Assembly: GCA_963662395.1 (NCBI GenBank)
Contig: OY759511.1
Span: 4,030,001 to 4,094,000, forward strand
Source: JAPOXR01 sp963662395
Lineage (GTDB): Bacteria > Pseudomonadota > Alphaproteobacteria > Rhodobacterales > Rhodobacteraceae
DNA length: 64,000 bases
Direction of reading: 5' to 3'
Shown one piece after another: positions 33,860-44,300 of this stretch; the stretch's first letter is position 1, and each line of letters opens with the position of its first letter. The notes beneath the pieces were generated by a model, which was not told the origin of the DNA, ran no database searches, and saw only the letters and a list, made by a program, of their open reading frames with translations. The position numbers and the translations under genes are program-made.

Positions 33860-36273
33860 CTAGGCTTGTCGCATGCATCGCCATTCTCCTGTGCGCCTCC
33901 ACCCCGGTGCTGGCGCAGGATGCGCTGGCCGACATGCTCGAGGTCTTCAACGGCGAGGGCGACAGCCTGACCAACATATTTCTCGGGCGGGTGTTCGGCT
34001 GCAGGCTGTTTCCCGGCATTCCCGATTGCGACAACCTTCCGAGACCGGCCTTTGCCGCCGTCATCGGTCTGTTCAACGTGTTCTGCATGGCGCTCGGCAT
34101 GGCGCTCTTTGCGTGGAATGCAACCGTCGGCACCATGCAGACCGCGCATGAGGGCAAGGTATTCGGGGGAAACTGGTCCTCGCTCTGGGCACCGATCCGG
34201 ACCATCGCCGCGGTGGCGATGTTCACGCCGCTGCCGGCGATCGACAACTACAATACCGTTCAGCTGTCGGTCAGCTGGCTGGTCCGGGGATCGACGGCAT
34301 CGGCCTCGATCGTGTGGTCGCGCGCTTCGACGCTGATCCTCAACCACCAGGCTCCGGTCACGGCACCGGAAATGGTCTTTGACCAGGAAGTGCTGCGGGC
34401 GGCCTGGCAGCTCGTCGCCTGCCAGGCGGTGATCCGGAAGACCGTCAACGATTATGTCGGAGGTGCCGGCAGCGCCGGCAGGATCGCACTGGCGCCCGAT
34501 TACCGCGAGAATGGCGGCAGGGGGGTTCCCGTTCAACTGATCTCTCCCGATGACCAGATGCTCGTGAACAGTTCACCGCCAGCCCCCGGGCGGCAGTTCG
34601 GGACCCTGAAGAGTGGCGATGGCGGTGACTATCCGTTCGAGATCTGCGGCACCATCAGCCTGCCGGAGCCGCCGGCGGTCGTGCTGACCGCCGGCCAGGG
34701 CGACCGATGGTACCTGGCACAACACGATGCGGTGCGGGCGGTGCTGAACACGCTTCGCCCGGTGGCCGCCCGGCTGCTGGACGAGGCGACCACGCGACCT
34801 GGCGAGGACAGCCGCGAGACGCCCAATGCGGCGGCGGCAATTCTGGCGGCCGGAGAACGCTTTCACGGCATCCTCAGCCGGGAGTTGCCCGGTATCGCCA
34901 GGGACTCGGCGATCCCGCTCGGCGGAACCGGGCAACTCTCGGGTCTGGCCCGGGAGCGGATCGATCTCCTGGTGGCCGGCGCCTATTCGGAGACCTGCAC
35001 CAACCGGGCCGAACGCCCGGCGGATGACCCCCTGCAGTGGATCTGCTCCGAGGGCGGTGCCGGGCAGGGCTGGCTCGGTGCCGGTGCCTGGTACATGCAC
35101 ATGGCGCGATTTGCGAATGAAGCCAACGCGCTGTTCCACGCCCGTCCAGAAGCGAGCGATTCGCCGGATTTCCAGGCGATGCTCAAGCGGGCCGGCCGCA
35201 CCGCCGACCAGCTGGCCGGCAACAATCGGCTGTTCTCCCTCATATTCGGCGATGCCTCCAGAAGTTCCGTCTTCGCCCAGGCGGCGCGCTCGGAGAATCT
35301 GCTGGACCAGCAATGGAATGCCGCGGTCATCCATGCGGCGGCGCTGGGCAGCAGGATCGATGGGCGACTGATCGAGGGGGCCTTCGAGAGCGAGGGCCTG
35401 GGTCCGCATGTCCAGGGCTGGTGGGATGCTCCGCGCCGGTGGATGACCCGGAAGGCGCGGGACTGGTTCCTGCCGCCGGCCACCGTCGATCCGATGGCCA
35501 GCCTGGCCGAATTCGGCAATGCCCAGCTGGTCTGGGGCCTCGGCCTCACCGGCGCCGGCAAGGTGGTGCAGTCGGGGTATCTGAATTTCCTGCCTGCCAA
35601 TGACATTACCGAGGATCTCGGCAAGGTGGCGGTCATCATCGGCGTGGCGCTCATGACCTCCGGCGCATTCCTGGCCTTCATCCTGCCCCTGCTTCCATTC
35701 CTGCTGTGGACGGCGGCGGTCACCGGGTATTTCATCCTGGTCGCCGAGGCGATCATTGCCGTCAATCTCTGGGCGGTCGCCCATCTCCGCATGGATGGTC
35801 ACAGCTTTGCCGGCGAGGCAGCGCGGCAGGGCTACTACCTGGTGCTCGCCCTCACGCTCAGCCCGATACTGATGGTCTTCGGTTTCATCCTCGGCATGGC
35901 GATCTTCAAGGTGACGGCAGCACTGGTCGGCATCGGCTTCGACGTGGCAGTGCAGGGGATTGCCCATGACCAGTCCTGGCTGGTCTGGCTGGTCGGCATG
36001 GCGGTTATCGGCATCATCATGGTGATCGTCTACGTGGTGCTGGCCGAGCGCAGTTTCTCGCTGACGGCCGAGCTTCCAACGCGCATCCTGCGCTGGGTCG
36101 GTGCCTCGGCCGAGCTCTCCTCGAAGGAAGATGATCGCATCCGTGCCGGCGCCCTGGCCGCCGCCGGGGCGCTGACCGCGGCCAGCAGGGAAATCATCCA
36201 GAGCGGACCGGGCAGGGCCGGGAGCCGACGACGGGCGGGGCGGAGACCGGCAGGAGGCGAGACCGGCGAGTGA
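33856..36273 (+). CDS. dotA: DotA/TraY-like polytopic inner-membrane protein
   Basis: GTG start at 33856 overlapping the previous stop. 805 residues with a signal peptide (CASTPVLAQ) and GRVFGCRLFPGIPDCDN. A membrane segment is followed by the conserved block GNWSSLWAPIRTIAAVAMFTPLP, then a long periplasmic loop of about 400 residues. A cluster of membrane segments from residue 580 (KVAVIIGVALMTSGAFLAFIL, PFLLWTAAVTGYFILVAEAI, ALTLSPILMVFGFILGMAIF) ends in a basic tail. This is the DotA/TraY family, needed for mating-pair formation in I-type plasmids. The assignment is firm. Confidence 0.92.
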   Translation: MTRLVACIAILLCASTPVLAQDALADMLEVFNGEGDSLTNIFLGRVFGCRLFPGIPDCDNLPRPAFAAVIGLFNVFCMALGMALFAWNATVGTMQTAHEGKVFGGNWSSLWAPIRTIAAVAMFTPLPAIDNYNTVQLSVSWLVRGSTASASIVWSRASTLILNHQAPVTAPEMVFDQEVLRAAWQLVACQAVIRKTVNDYVGGAGSAGRIALAPDYRENGGRGVPVQLISPDDQMLVNSSPPAPGRQFGTLKSGDGGDYPFEICGTISLPEPPAVVLTAGQGDRWYLAQHDAVRAVLNTLRPVAARLLDEATTRPGEDSRETPNAAAAILAAGERFHGILSRELPGIARDSAIPLGGTGQLSGLARERIDLLVAGAYSETCTNRAERPADDPLQWICSEGGAGQGWLGAGAWYMHMARFANEANALFHARPEASDSPDFQAMLKRAGRTADQLAGNNRLFSLIFGDASRSSVFAQAARSENLLDQQWNAAVIHAAALGSRIDGRLIEGAFESEGLGPHVQGWWDAPRRWMTRKARDWFLPPATVDPMASLAEFGNAQLVWGLGLTGAGKVVQSGYLNFLPANDITEDLGKVAVIIGVALMTSGAFLAFILPLLPFLLWTAAVTGYFILVAEAIIAVNLWAVAHLRMDGHSFAGEAARQGYYLVLALTLSPILMVFGFILGMAIFKVTAALVGIGFDVAVQGIAHDQSWLVWLVGMAVIGIIMVIVYVVLAERSFSLTAELPTRILRWVGASAELSSKEDDRIRAGALAAAGALTAASREIIQSGPGRAGSRRRAGRRPAGGETGE

Positions 36274-36551
36274 TCTGCGGAGGTTGCCGGTCAATGGCAA
36301 TCGGCTCTCCCGCCTTCGGGGTGCAGTGAACAGAAGCTGGCGATGCTGGCTCGGACGGTGCCATCGCAATGGTTGGAGCAGCTGGGAAGGGTCCAAGGCC
36401 ATTCCCGCTCGATTCCCGCTGCCAAACGTCAGGAACAGCCCCTGGTTGCACGCAGGATCACCCCACGCTGATTTCGGTCGCCATGGGGTTGACGCGGCGA
36501 AACATCATTATTAACCTAATAGTTAACCTAAGGGTTGTTCTAACAGGTGAA
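36274..36551. other. Intergenic region between dotA and the RHH gene
   Basis: About 280 bases. The left part is GC-rich with no gene I support. The right part is AT-rich and carries the promoter/operator listed separately. The change in composition suggests a new transcription unit starts here. Confidence 0.5.
36489..36531 (+). promoter_or_regulatory. Promoter with tandem TTAACCTAA boxes
   Basis: TTGACG at 36489-36494 could be a -35 box. Two copies of TTAACCTAA follow at 36511-36519 and 36523-36531, twelve bases apart, with the first overlapping the -10 region. The downstream gene encodes a ribbon-helix-helix-like protein, so these boxes are likely its operators, giving autoregulation. Confidence 0.5.
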
Positions 36552-36554
36552 ATG

Positions 36555-36764
36555 ATGACTTTGGCAGAATCCCGCAAACCGTACCGCCGGCTCAGCCGTT
36601 ATCCGGTACCCCTCACTGCGATGATCTCCGAGGACGCGGCGGCGGAAATCGGCCGGTTGGCCGAACTGGCCGATTGGCCGTCGGCCGAGGTGGTTCGCAG
36701 GGCGCTCGATGTCGGACTGCCTTCGGTCGAGAAGCAGCTGTCTGGCGGGCAGGAGGAACAATGA
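36555..36764 (+). CDS. Small ribbon-helix-helix-like protein
   Basis: About 69 residues from ATG 36555 (the ATG three bases earlier is also possible). AGGTGA lies just upstream. The pattern YPVPLTAMISEDAAAEIGRL followed by DWPSAEVVRRALDVGL resembles a ribbon-helix-helix protein (strand, helix, turn, helix). The stop overlaps the membrane-protein start. Likely the autoregulator of this two-gene unit. Confidence 0.65.
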   Translation: MTLAESRKPYRRLSRYPVPLTAMISEDAAAEIGRLAELADWPSAEVVRRALDVGLPSVEKQLSGGQEEQ

Positions 36765-37693
36765 CAGTGATCACGAAGGGCATCGCCGGCAGGGATGAGG
36801 CCAGGGTTGCGTCGCCGGGCTGGATGCTGGCCGTGCTGGTCGCTGCCGGATTCGCGACATTGTGGCTGTGGCTTCTGAGGTCGCCGCCATTGTCGGCACC
36901 TCCCGGCGTCACTTTCAGCCTGATGCTGCCGCTGCTGGCGACGGGCGGGTTGTGGGCATGGATGGTGCTCTGCAACTGCCACCGGGCGTTGCTGGCGCTG
37001 TGGGGCAGCATCACGCCGGGCCTGATGGTCTGGTTGGCAGCCATGGAGTTGAATTCCCGCGGCTTGCTCGATGGCTGGCTGCCGGATTCCGAATTGCTGA
37101 CAGTTGCCGAGCGACAAACCGTCTGGATCATGACCCTGTCGGTGGTCCTGATGCTGGTAATCCTGGCCTTCTCCTTAAGGAAGGGGCTCGGGCAGGCGGC
37201 TGCCCGCCGGGCGGTGCTGCAGGAACGGCGGCAGGCCAGGGAAGCCGAAGAGCAGGCGAAGGTGGATGAGAAGGCGCGCCAGGAGCAGGGCGAGGCCGAC
37301 CGGATTGCGGCGAGGAAGCGGCGGGCAGCGCTGATCGAAGACGCCACCGCCAGGGTTGCCGAGCGAATTGCGGGCGGGAAGCCGGCAGCGGCCGGATTTG
37401 CCGGGAGGGCCGACGATCTGGCGGCACTGGCCCTGTTTCAGGACATCGGCCGGCAGGAGGCGCTGGGCGAGGAGGAGTCTCAGCGGCGGCGGGCCGACAC
37501 GGCCGAGGCCGAACTCGAGAAATCCCGCGAACAGATCAGGAAGCTGAAGCAGCGCCTGCGGGTGAAGGCAGTATCGGACATGACCGTTGGCCTGGTGGCC
37601 GACATGGCGGAACGGACGCTGCCCGGCGCGGCGCTGGGCGGGCTCTATGCCGGCAACCGGGTCGGGAACGCCTTTGACAGGATCCGGGGGTAG
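36761..37693 (+). CDS. Membrane protein with long cytoplasmic coiled coil
   Basis: 310 residues from ATG 36761 with AGGAGG four bases upstream. Four membrane segments in the first 145 residues (LAVLVAAGFATLWLWLL, FSLMLPLLATGGLWAWMVL, LALWGSITPGLMVWLAAM, MTLSVVLMLVILAFSL). A highly charged coiled coil then runs from about 150 to 270 (QERRQAREAEEQAKVDEKAR and further). The end is a Gly-rich glycine-zipper-like stretch (ALGGLYAGNRVGNAFD). It resembles no named transfer protein I can identify. Topology would suit a scaffold in the inner membrane. Confidence 0.65.
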   Translation: MTVITKGIAGRDEARVASPGWMLAVLVAAGFATLWLWLLRSPPLSAPPGVTFSLMLPLLATGGLWAWMVLCNCHRALLALWGSITPGLMVWLAAMELNSRGLLDGWLPDSELLTVAERQTVWIMTLSVVLMLVILAFSLRKGLGQAAARRAVLQERRQAREAEEQAKVDEKARQEQGEADRIAARKRRAALIEDATARVAERIAGGKPAAAGFAGRADDLAALALFQDIGRQEALGEEESQRRRADTAEAELEKSREQIRKLKQRLRVKAVSDMTVGLVADMAERTLPGAALGGLYAGNRVGNAFDRIRG

Positions 37694-38031
37694 TGACCGG
37701 GTGACCGCGGGGATCAGGCAAATGAATTCGAAAAGAATCGTGATGCTCAAAGCCGCAGAGTTTCGGGTTCAGAACTACCGCAAATTCGTTGACAGTGGCT
37801 GGATTCCGGGTGAGCGCGTGACTTCGGAGTGGACCAAGACGCAGACGCACCTGTCAGATGAAGTGCTCGCTTGAGCCGAGATGCTCTTTCGTGTCATCAC
37901 CGAGCGGTTTGCCGATGGTCCAACAACGGGCATCGCGATGGGTGCCAGAGATTAGCGTGTGATCACCGAAGCGTCTGAGGCCGAACACGCTGTGGACGCA
38001 AGGATGCCACGAAAACTGTGGAGAACTGCGA
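37694..38031. other. Junction between backbone and defence cargo
   Basis: This 338-base stretch contains the ATPase stump listed below and the promoter region of the type IIG gene. GC content falls from left to right. I saw no att-like repeat by eye. Confidence 0.5.
37722..37874 (+). pseudogene. 5' stump of an OLD/RecF-like AAA ATPase gene
   Basis: The 50-codon frame starts MNSKRIVMLKAAEFRVQNYR and continues KFVDSGWIPGERVT. That is the start of many OLD-type or RecF-like ATPases (FRVQNYKSI-DSGWI---V-T), which should go on with a Walker A such as LVGxNESGKT. Here similarity stops after about residue 38 and the frame ends at 37874. The rest of the gene is absent, so insertion or deletion at about 37830 has removed it. 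It marks a cargo junction. Confidence 0.55.
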
Positions 38032-41000
38032 ATGTCAATTGAACTCGTGGCGCAGGCTGTGCTGGACGCAGCACCCCCGGAAGCGAACATCCGGAACCGG
38101 ATCTGCAACCTGCTCAAAGCTGTCGGCTACGACGAGTTCAATCTCGAATACCGTATCGGAATTGGCTCGGCCGACATCTTTCTGCCTCGCCAACGCACCA
38201 TCATCGAAACCAAGACGACCGGTGGCGCTGACCGGCCAAATGACGGCTCCGCTGATCGGTCCTCGCCGTTCGCGCAGCTTGACGGCTACATCCAGGATGA
38301 GATCGCCAATGTGCAGGACTCCCGTTTCCGCGATGAAAGCGATCGCAGGTGGGTCGGAATCCTGACAGACGGGCGCACATGGCACAGCTGGTCCTACGAG
38401 CATCGCGAGGCCCCCGCTGCGCAACCCGAGACGGGACATTTCCAGCCGGAGAGCGGGTCCGAACTCGCCGGGTGGCTGGGTGGCGTGCTTGCCGGCGACC
38501 CCGTCGGAAAACCCTGGATCCCGCGAAATCCGGTCGAGATCTTCCACGGCCGGGAGCGGGTCCTGCGCGGGATCTATGACGGCCTTGACGGGCGAATTCG
38601 TCAGGAAACCGATACCAAGGTCAGCCTGTGGCGAGACATGCTTCGCAGTTCCGGCATGGAGCCAGTCTCGGAGGCCGCTCGCCACCGGCTGTTCAGTGCC
38701 CATTCATTCCTGATTGTGCTGGCCCGCGGGGTTGTCTGGACGATTGAACACCCGCAACAGATGCCGGATCCGGATGTGGTTCTGGGTGACGGCATCGTGT
38801 CCTGGGTCGTGCAATCCCAGGCAGGGAAGCAGTGGGCCCGGGATCTTTTTGCACGCATCGGTGCCTATGACTGGCGCCGGCGCCGCGGCGATGTGCTACG
38901 ACCTCTCTACGAGGCATTCGTTGACAAGGATGACCGTCGCGACTTCGGCGAGGTCTATACTCCGGACTGGCTGGCCGAACTCCTCGCCCGGGAGATCCTC
39001 GACGATGCCTGGTGCAGCCGGGCCATCAGTGCTGCGCTCGGGGAAATTCACAACAACCGGCCATTGCGGGCGATCGGCGTGCTTGATCCGTGCTGCGGCT
39101 CGGGCACCTTCCTCTATCATGCAACGCAGCAACTGTTGCGTCATCCGGATTTGCATGGCCAGCCCGCCTCGCGACAGGCCGATATCGTCAGCCGCCTGGT
39201 CAGCGGCATGGACATCCATCCGGTGGCCTGCGAGTTTGCGCGGGCAACGCTTCTGCGGGCGCTGCCTGCCAAGCCGCCGGGTGGTGAATCCGTGTTGCGG
39301 ATCTGGAATGGTGATTCCCTCCTGCTGCACCAGACAGAAGATGATTCCATTTTTGCACCCACCAATGGTGAGGTTGTCTTTCGTTCACCGCGTGGAGCCT
39401 TGATCGAATTGCCGGAGGCTTTCGTCACCAGGCATGATTTTGCCGAGATGATCCGGCTGATGACCGATGCCGCCGACGAGGGGCGGCCGTTGCCTGGTCA
39501 CATCGAGTCGTCGGTTGAATGTCACGAAGACCGGCTGCAATTGCAGGCCAGCCACCAGGTACTGACCGAGGTCATCGCCAACGAAGGCAACTCAGTGTGG
39601 GCGTGGTTCATGCAGCAGACTGTCGGTCCATACCTGTTGGCGCGCCACAAGATCGACCGGATCCTGTCCAACCCGCCATGGGTCAAGATGTCCACGATCC
39701 AGCATGTGCCGCGCAAGCGACGCCTCGAAGGGATTGCGAGGGAAATCGGACTTTGGCAGGGTGGCAAGCAAGCCCCGCATACCGACATTGCCCAGCTGTT
39801 CATCAAGCGCTGCCGTGATCGGTACCTGCAGGAGTCCGGGAATGACCCTGCGGCCTGGGTCGTCAAACACTCGGCGATCAAGGGCGGAAACTGGGAAAAA
39901 TTCCGGATGGGGCGACCAGAAGACCTGGCAAACGGCCAGATCCTGGACCTTGCACCGGTTCAGGTGTTCGGCGGTGGTGATGCCCAGAAATCCTGCGTCC
40001 TGATTGACGGGCGGCGTACCGGACTCGGCCAGGATTTGTCAGTCCTTGTGGCGCGATGCCCTGGCGGGCGACCTGCGGCGACGGCATCGCTGGAGGAGGC
40101 GGGCCCGATGATCACGTGGGAGCCGGCTCCGCGGTCACTCATCGAGGGTCCATCGGGCTATATCGACACGTTCCGGCAAGGTGCAACGATCGTGCCTCAT
40201 GTGCTTCTGGTGGCAGATCGCATCCAGGGTGCCGACGACACGCCCCGACGCGTCACCACACGCCGCTCGAAGCAACCATCGTGGAAGGACGTGGAGCCAC
40301 AGACTGTGACCGTTCCGGCGCGCTGGCTGGTTCCGATGTTGCGATCGGATCATCTGTTGCCGTTTGCGCTGACACGAGAGGCGCCGGATTCGGCAATCGT
40401 CCCGCTCGACGACCAGGGACAGGTGTTGACAGATCATGATGCGGCCAGGCAGCAGGCGTCCTGGCGGCAGCTTGATGACATCTACCAGGAAATGCGTGGC
40501 CGAGGTGGCCGCACACCTCACGACCTTCTGCGGAACATCGACAATCTCGGCAAGGCAATGCGTCAGCTTCCACTGATGCCGGTTGAAGAAGGCAGATTGC
40601 GGACCCGGGTAATCTATCCGAAATCCGCCGACAGCATGCGATCTTGCAGGATGTTTGAACGTGCTGCCCTGGTCAACGACACCATCTATCATGCAACTTT
40701 CCGGACGGAAGAGGAGGCCGCCTATTTGTGCGCCCTGCTCAATGCCCCCGCTCTCGGTCCCGCTTTCGTGCAATCGCGGCGCAGCGGGCGGGATTTTCAT
40801 CTTCATCCATGGCAGCGGGTTCCGATTCCGAAGTTTGAGCCAGCCAGTGACCTGCATTGCGAACTCGCTGCGCTTTGCGTCGAGGCCGAAACTGCGACAG
40901 CTGAATTCCTGAACAATGAACACGACGCGCTACCCGGCAGTCAGGCAGCCCGGTCGCGGCGGATCAGGGATCGCCTTGGGCGACTTGGTCTGTTCGGCCG

Positions 41001-41052
41001 GCTGGATACTGCAGCCGGCCGACTGTTGCCGGATCAGGCTACCGAGAGTTGA
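38032..41052 (+). CDS. Type IIG-like restriction-modification enzyme (nuclease plus N6-adenine methyltransferase)
   Basis: 1006 residues, ATG 38032 with GGAG eight bases upstream. The N-terminus has a PD-(D/E)xK-like site: GIGSADIFLP near 45-52 then TIIETKT near 57-63. A helical linker leads to FGEVYTPDWLAELLAREIL and methyltransferase motif I DPCCGSGTFLYHA near 352, GMDIHPVACEFARATLL, and motif IV NPPW near 547. The C-terminal 350 residues should include the target-recognition domain (YLCALLNAPALGPAFVQS, FHLHPWQRVPIP). Nuclease, methylase and recognition in one chain is the type IIG design of Eco57I-like enzymes. No separate specificity gene adjoins it. Confidence 0.82.
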   Translation: MSIELVAQAVLDAAPPEANIRNRICNLLKAVGYDEFNLEYRIGIGSADIFLPRQRTIIETKTTGGADRPNDGSADRSSPFAQLDGYIQDEIANVQDSRFRDESDRRWVGILTDGRTWHSWSYEHREAPAAQPETGHFQPESGSELAGWLGGVLAGDPVGKPWIPRNPVEIFHGRERVLRGIYDGLDGRIRQETDTKVSLWRDMLRSSGMEPVSEAARHRLFSAHSFLIVLARGVVWTIEHPQQMPDPDVVLGDGIVSWVVQSQAGKQWARDLFARIGAYDWRRRRGDVLRPLYEAFVDKDDRRDFGEVYTPDWLAELLAREILDDAWCSRAISAALGEIHNNRPLRAIGVLDPCCGSGTFLYHATQQLLRHPDLHGQPASRQADIVSRLVSGMDIHPVACEFARATLLRALPAKPPGGESVLRIWNGDSLLLHQTEDDSIFAPTNGEVVFRSPRGALIELPEAFVTRHDFAEMIRLMTDAADEGRPLPGHIESSVECHEDRLQLQASHQVLTEVIANEGNSVWAWFMQQTVGPYLLARHKIDRILSNPPWVKMSTIQHVPRKRRLEGIAREIGLWQGGKQAPHTDIAQLFIKRCRDRYLQESGNDPAAWVVKHSAIKGGNWEKFRMGRPEDLANGQILDLAPVQVFGGGDAQKSCVLIDGRRTGLGQDLSVLVARCPGGRPAATASLEEAGPMITWEPAPRSLIEGPSGYIDTFRQGATIVPHVLLVADRIQGADDTPRRVTTRRSKQPSWKDVEPQTVTVPARWLVPMLRSDHLLPFALTREAPDSAIVPLDDQGQVLTDHDAARQQASWRQLDDIYQEMRGRGGRTPHDLLRNIDNLGKAMRQLPLMPVEEGRLRTRVIYPKSADSMRSCRMFERAALVNDTIYHATFRTEEEAAYLCALLNAPALGPAFVQSRRSGRDFHLHPWQRVPIPKFEPASDLHCELAALCVEAETATAEFLNNEHDALPGSQAARSRRIRDRLGRLGLFGRLDTAAGRLLPDQATES

Positions 41053-41361
41053 TCGACTGCCGATGTCCGATCATTTGCACCGGGTGACTGCACTCCTGCA
41101 GTCGAGTTCGATCTCGTCGGGGATGGTGGCGAAACCGTCCGGTGTACGACTGTTCCCATGCGCGAGTAGAAGACCAGACTCCCGGGATTGCTGCATGGCG
41201 TGCTTCAATCGGGAAATCGATGACATCGACCGGGCGGAAGATGCCCTCGGAATGTCCGGAACTGCACTGCGGCCAACCCTGGATGCGAAAGCAGGACTGA
41301 CGCTGCAGAATAGCCGATGAAGTGGTCTCACCATCCGAAGGACGGAGCGGTGAATCTATAT
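41053..41361. other. Convergent intergenic region
   Basis: About 310 bases between the ends of the type IIG gene and the SIR2 gene. I see no gene, no strong hairpin and no repeat here. Short frames on both strands lack ribosome-binding sites. Confidence 0.5.
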
Positions 41362-44300
41362 TCAACTTCGATCAACGAGATCAATGAGCCGCAGATAGCG
41401 AGGATCGGAGGCAAGGGAGGGATCGGATTCGGCGATCAATTCCAGGATCCTCGGCAATTCGTGAGGCGGCCTTGTCACCGCGCCAGGCGTCACGGAATTC
41501 ACCAGATCGAGCGTCTCTTCGGGGAAGCATGTCGCGATAGGCTTCTCATCGCTTATCTCCCCTGTGAATTGGAAGAAGGAATAACCGTCCGGCTCGACAG
41601 GAGTCAGGAACCTCTTCACAGCAGCATATACCGCAGGAAAGCTGTCGCCGGTATCATCGAGAAGGCCGATCCAGGATCTTGACGCCAGCGAGGTGCGGAG
41701 CTTTGATTCCCTGGGCCAAACCTCGTCGATGAACGGGACAACAAGCCTCTCCCAGTCGCCGTCGTTGTGTTTGCCGACCCGACCCAGCCAGAAAATCAAC
41801 CGACTTCTGGCGTCATCGGACATCGACCGGAGCACGGACCGCATCTCCTGCTTCGTCAGGCCATCAGGCTGACCGGGACAGAAGATGTACATGGAGCCGA
41901 GCCAATGGCCTGCAACTTCGGAGAGCCTGCGGTCCCAGGCGAATCGGTCGATCCATGGCTGGAGCTTCAGCAACAGCGGTTTCACAAGCACCACCAACGC
42001 GGGAGAAGGCGACTGACTGTCGTGGAGAAAACCGTTCCATGCCGGCTCCGAGGAGGGGTGCTCGAAGGCCAGCATGGGAACAATCCACTCCTCGGTCCAT
42101 TCCGGATCGACATGCATGAACCAGTTGAGCCGTCTCGTCGCCACCGAGATCGCGTGGTCGGAGCCTTCACCGGGTGCCGTGAGGAGTCGTTCGAGGCGGG
42201 TCCTGATGTGAGCAGGGATCAACGATCCCGCTTCCTGCGTGTCGCCCGGAACTGCCTTGATGAGTGCTTCCGCGCACATTCCAATGGGGCCGTTGATTGC
42301 ATGATCCAGCGTTCGCCGTGACCGCTCTATGATCTCGCCGGGCTGAAGAATCTTGATGCCGCTGACCGCGGCGTCTTCTCCACCGCTCAGGATACCGTCC
42401 ACGATGTGGTCATGCACCGACCAGGCCAGGCCCTCGTCAAGCTCGAGGACCGAGGCAAGCGTACTTTCCAGCCAGCGTCCCAGAGGGTGCCTCAGTTCTG
42501 CGATCACGTCGTGTGGCAGTCGCTTGAGCCTGTGCAGGAATACCTGCTTCAACCGGGGCGGGATGTCGTCGGGCAGATCCACGATCAATGAAGTCCACAA
42601 CGTTGTCAGGTACTCGCCCGTCTTGCCTGCCACCGTAAGCGCGGACAGTGCCTTTCGCGGGTTCTTCTTGACCAACCCTTTGAAGGGTTGCTTTTCAGTG
42701 AAGCTGCCGAATTCGCGGCCCGGACTTTGTTGAGCCTTGGCAGTGATCTCGTTCACCGGGAGATGCATTAGCACGTCCGGTGTGTCGTCTATGCCAACCC
42801 AACCGACATGCACGCCCTGCTCCGTGACTGTCGAAGTCGCGTATGCATCATTCCAGTCCGGAACACTTGCAACGATCCCGGCAAGCCTGTTTTCGAGGTC
42901 GGGTGTGACTTCGCAGCCCTTGAGCTGCAGATATCTGCCATAACACGCTGCGTGCCTGTCACGCATGCTTGGAGATTCGTCATCCGGCCAGAAGTCGCGC
43001 TGATCCGGTCCCTCCAGAATGCGTTCGGTCAGCCGGACCCTGTCGTTCGGCGAGAACTCCGCCCACCTGTCGACGAGCAGGAACAGCAATTCGCGGGCAA
43101 CGTTCATGTCCCAGAAGGCGTCCTGGTCGAAGGACAGCACGGTCTCGACCACATGCTCTGCATCGAACAGGTGTTTCCTGGAGAGCCCGTACAGCTTGAG
43201 CTTGCGGAAACAGAACCTGTCCGTCTCGGGCCATGTCACGACATGCGCCCTTGCAAGTTCGGGCCGGGCATCCGTGATCCTGTCGAAAAGCCGAATGAAC
43301 AGCGTGATGACTTCGGCGGCCTCGGAATGGCGTGTCTTGCCATCCACCTCCCGGCCCGGATAGCAAGTGGGTATCCTGAAGTGTTCGGTCCCGATATCTG
43401 ACAGAAACCCGGACGCTTCAGCAAGCTGGTCCTCGAGGATCCTGAACACCTCAGGTAACGCCCCGTCGGTTACCTCAAGGTCACCTTCACCTTGTTTGGA
43501 GAACCTGACCTCGAATCGGCCGATGTCGTCTGCCGGTCGGATGTCATCCCATTCCTTGGCCGGCGGAGTGGACCCGCCGATTCCGAATGGCGGTCGAATT
43601 TCGACCCTGGGCCGGTTTTCTCGACGAAAATCCCGGAGAACGCCCTCGGTCCAGCCTTCGGCGGCAACCCTCTTCTCGAGGTTGTACCAGCCGTCATCCG
43701 GCGGTCGATTCCGGGGGTCGCGGTGATGCTCAAGGATCAGGTTCCAGGCATGGCGGGCCCGGCCGTGGAGGTGTTCATCGCGTGATATCTCCCGATCAAT
43801 GCGTTGAATCAGGCGAGGGTGAAGACCGTTCTGTCGAGCGGCCCACCAGGCCAGCACCGGGCTGTGGAGGGACCGTCCGATCCAGTTGGCGAGATGCCCA
43901 AGCCTGGCGGGCGCGGCTTCGTGACCCTCGGGCGGCCGTCCTGCCAACCGGTGCAAGTCACGGGGAGTATCGTTGCCGGACCGCCATTCCAGCAGGTTGT
44001 CATTTCCCACCCCTTGCTGACCGTTCTCCTCGGTAATGTACTCCAGGTCATCGTCAAGGCCATAGGCAAGCCGCGGATCGAAAGTCGTGGTGCCAGGAAC
44101 GAGGTCACTGCTCTGCTTCGCTGAACGAACATTTCCATCGAGGACGCATATCCATTCGGGATGGACCGCAGGGCCAGCCTCCGAGAGCAGTCGTGCCCCC
44201 GGCACCGTGCGCAGAACATGGGCGACCTGGCCGCGCATGTGGGGAGCCATGCTCTTGGGATCCCGCCTGGTGCCCGATATGACCGACGCTCTCCAGGCGC

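Noticed and set aside
34573..36402. 609-codon minus-strand frame opposite dotA
   Set aside because: The plus strand encodes an unmistakable DotA; the antisense protein has no domain.
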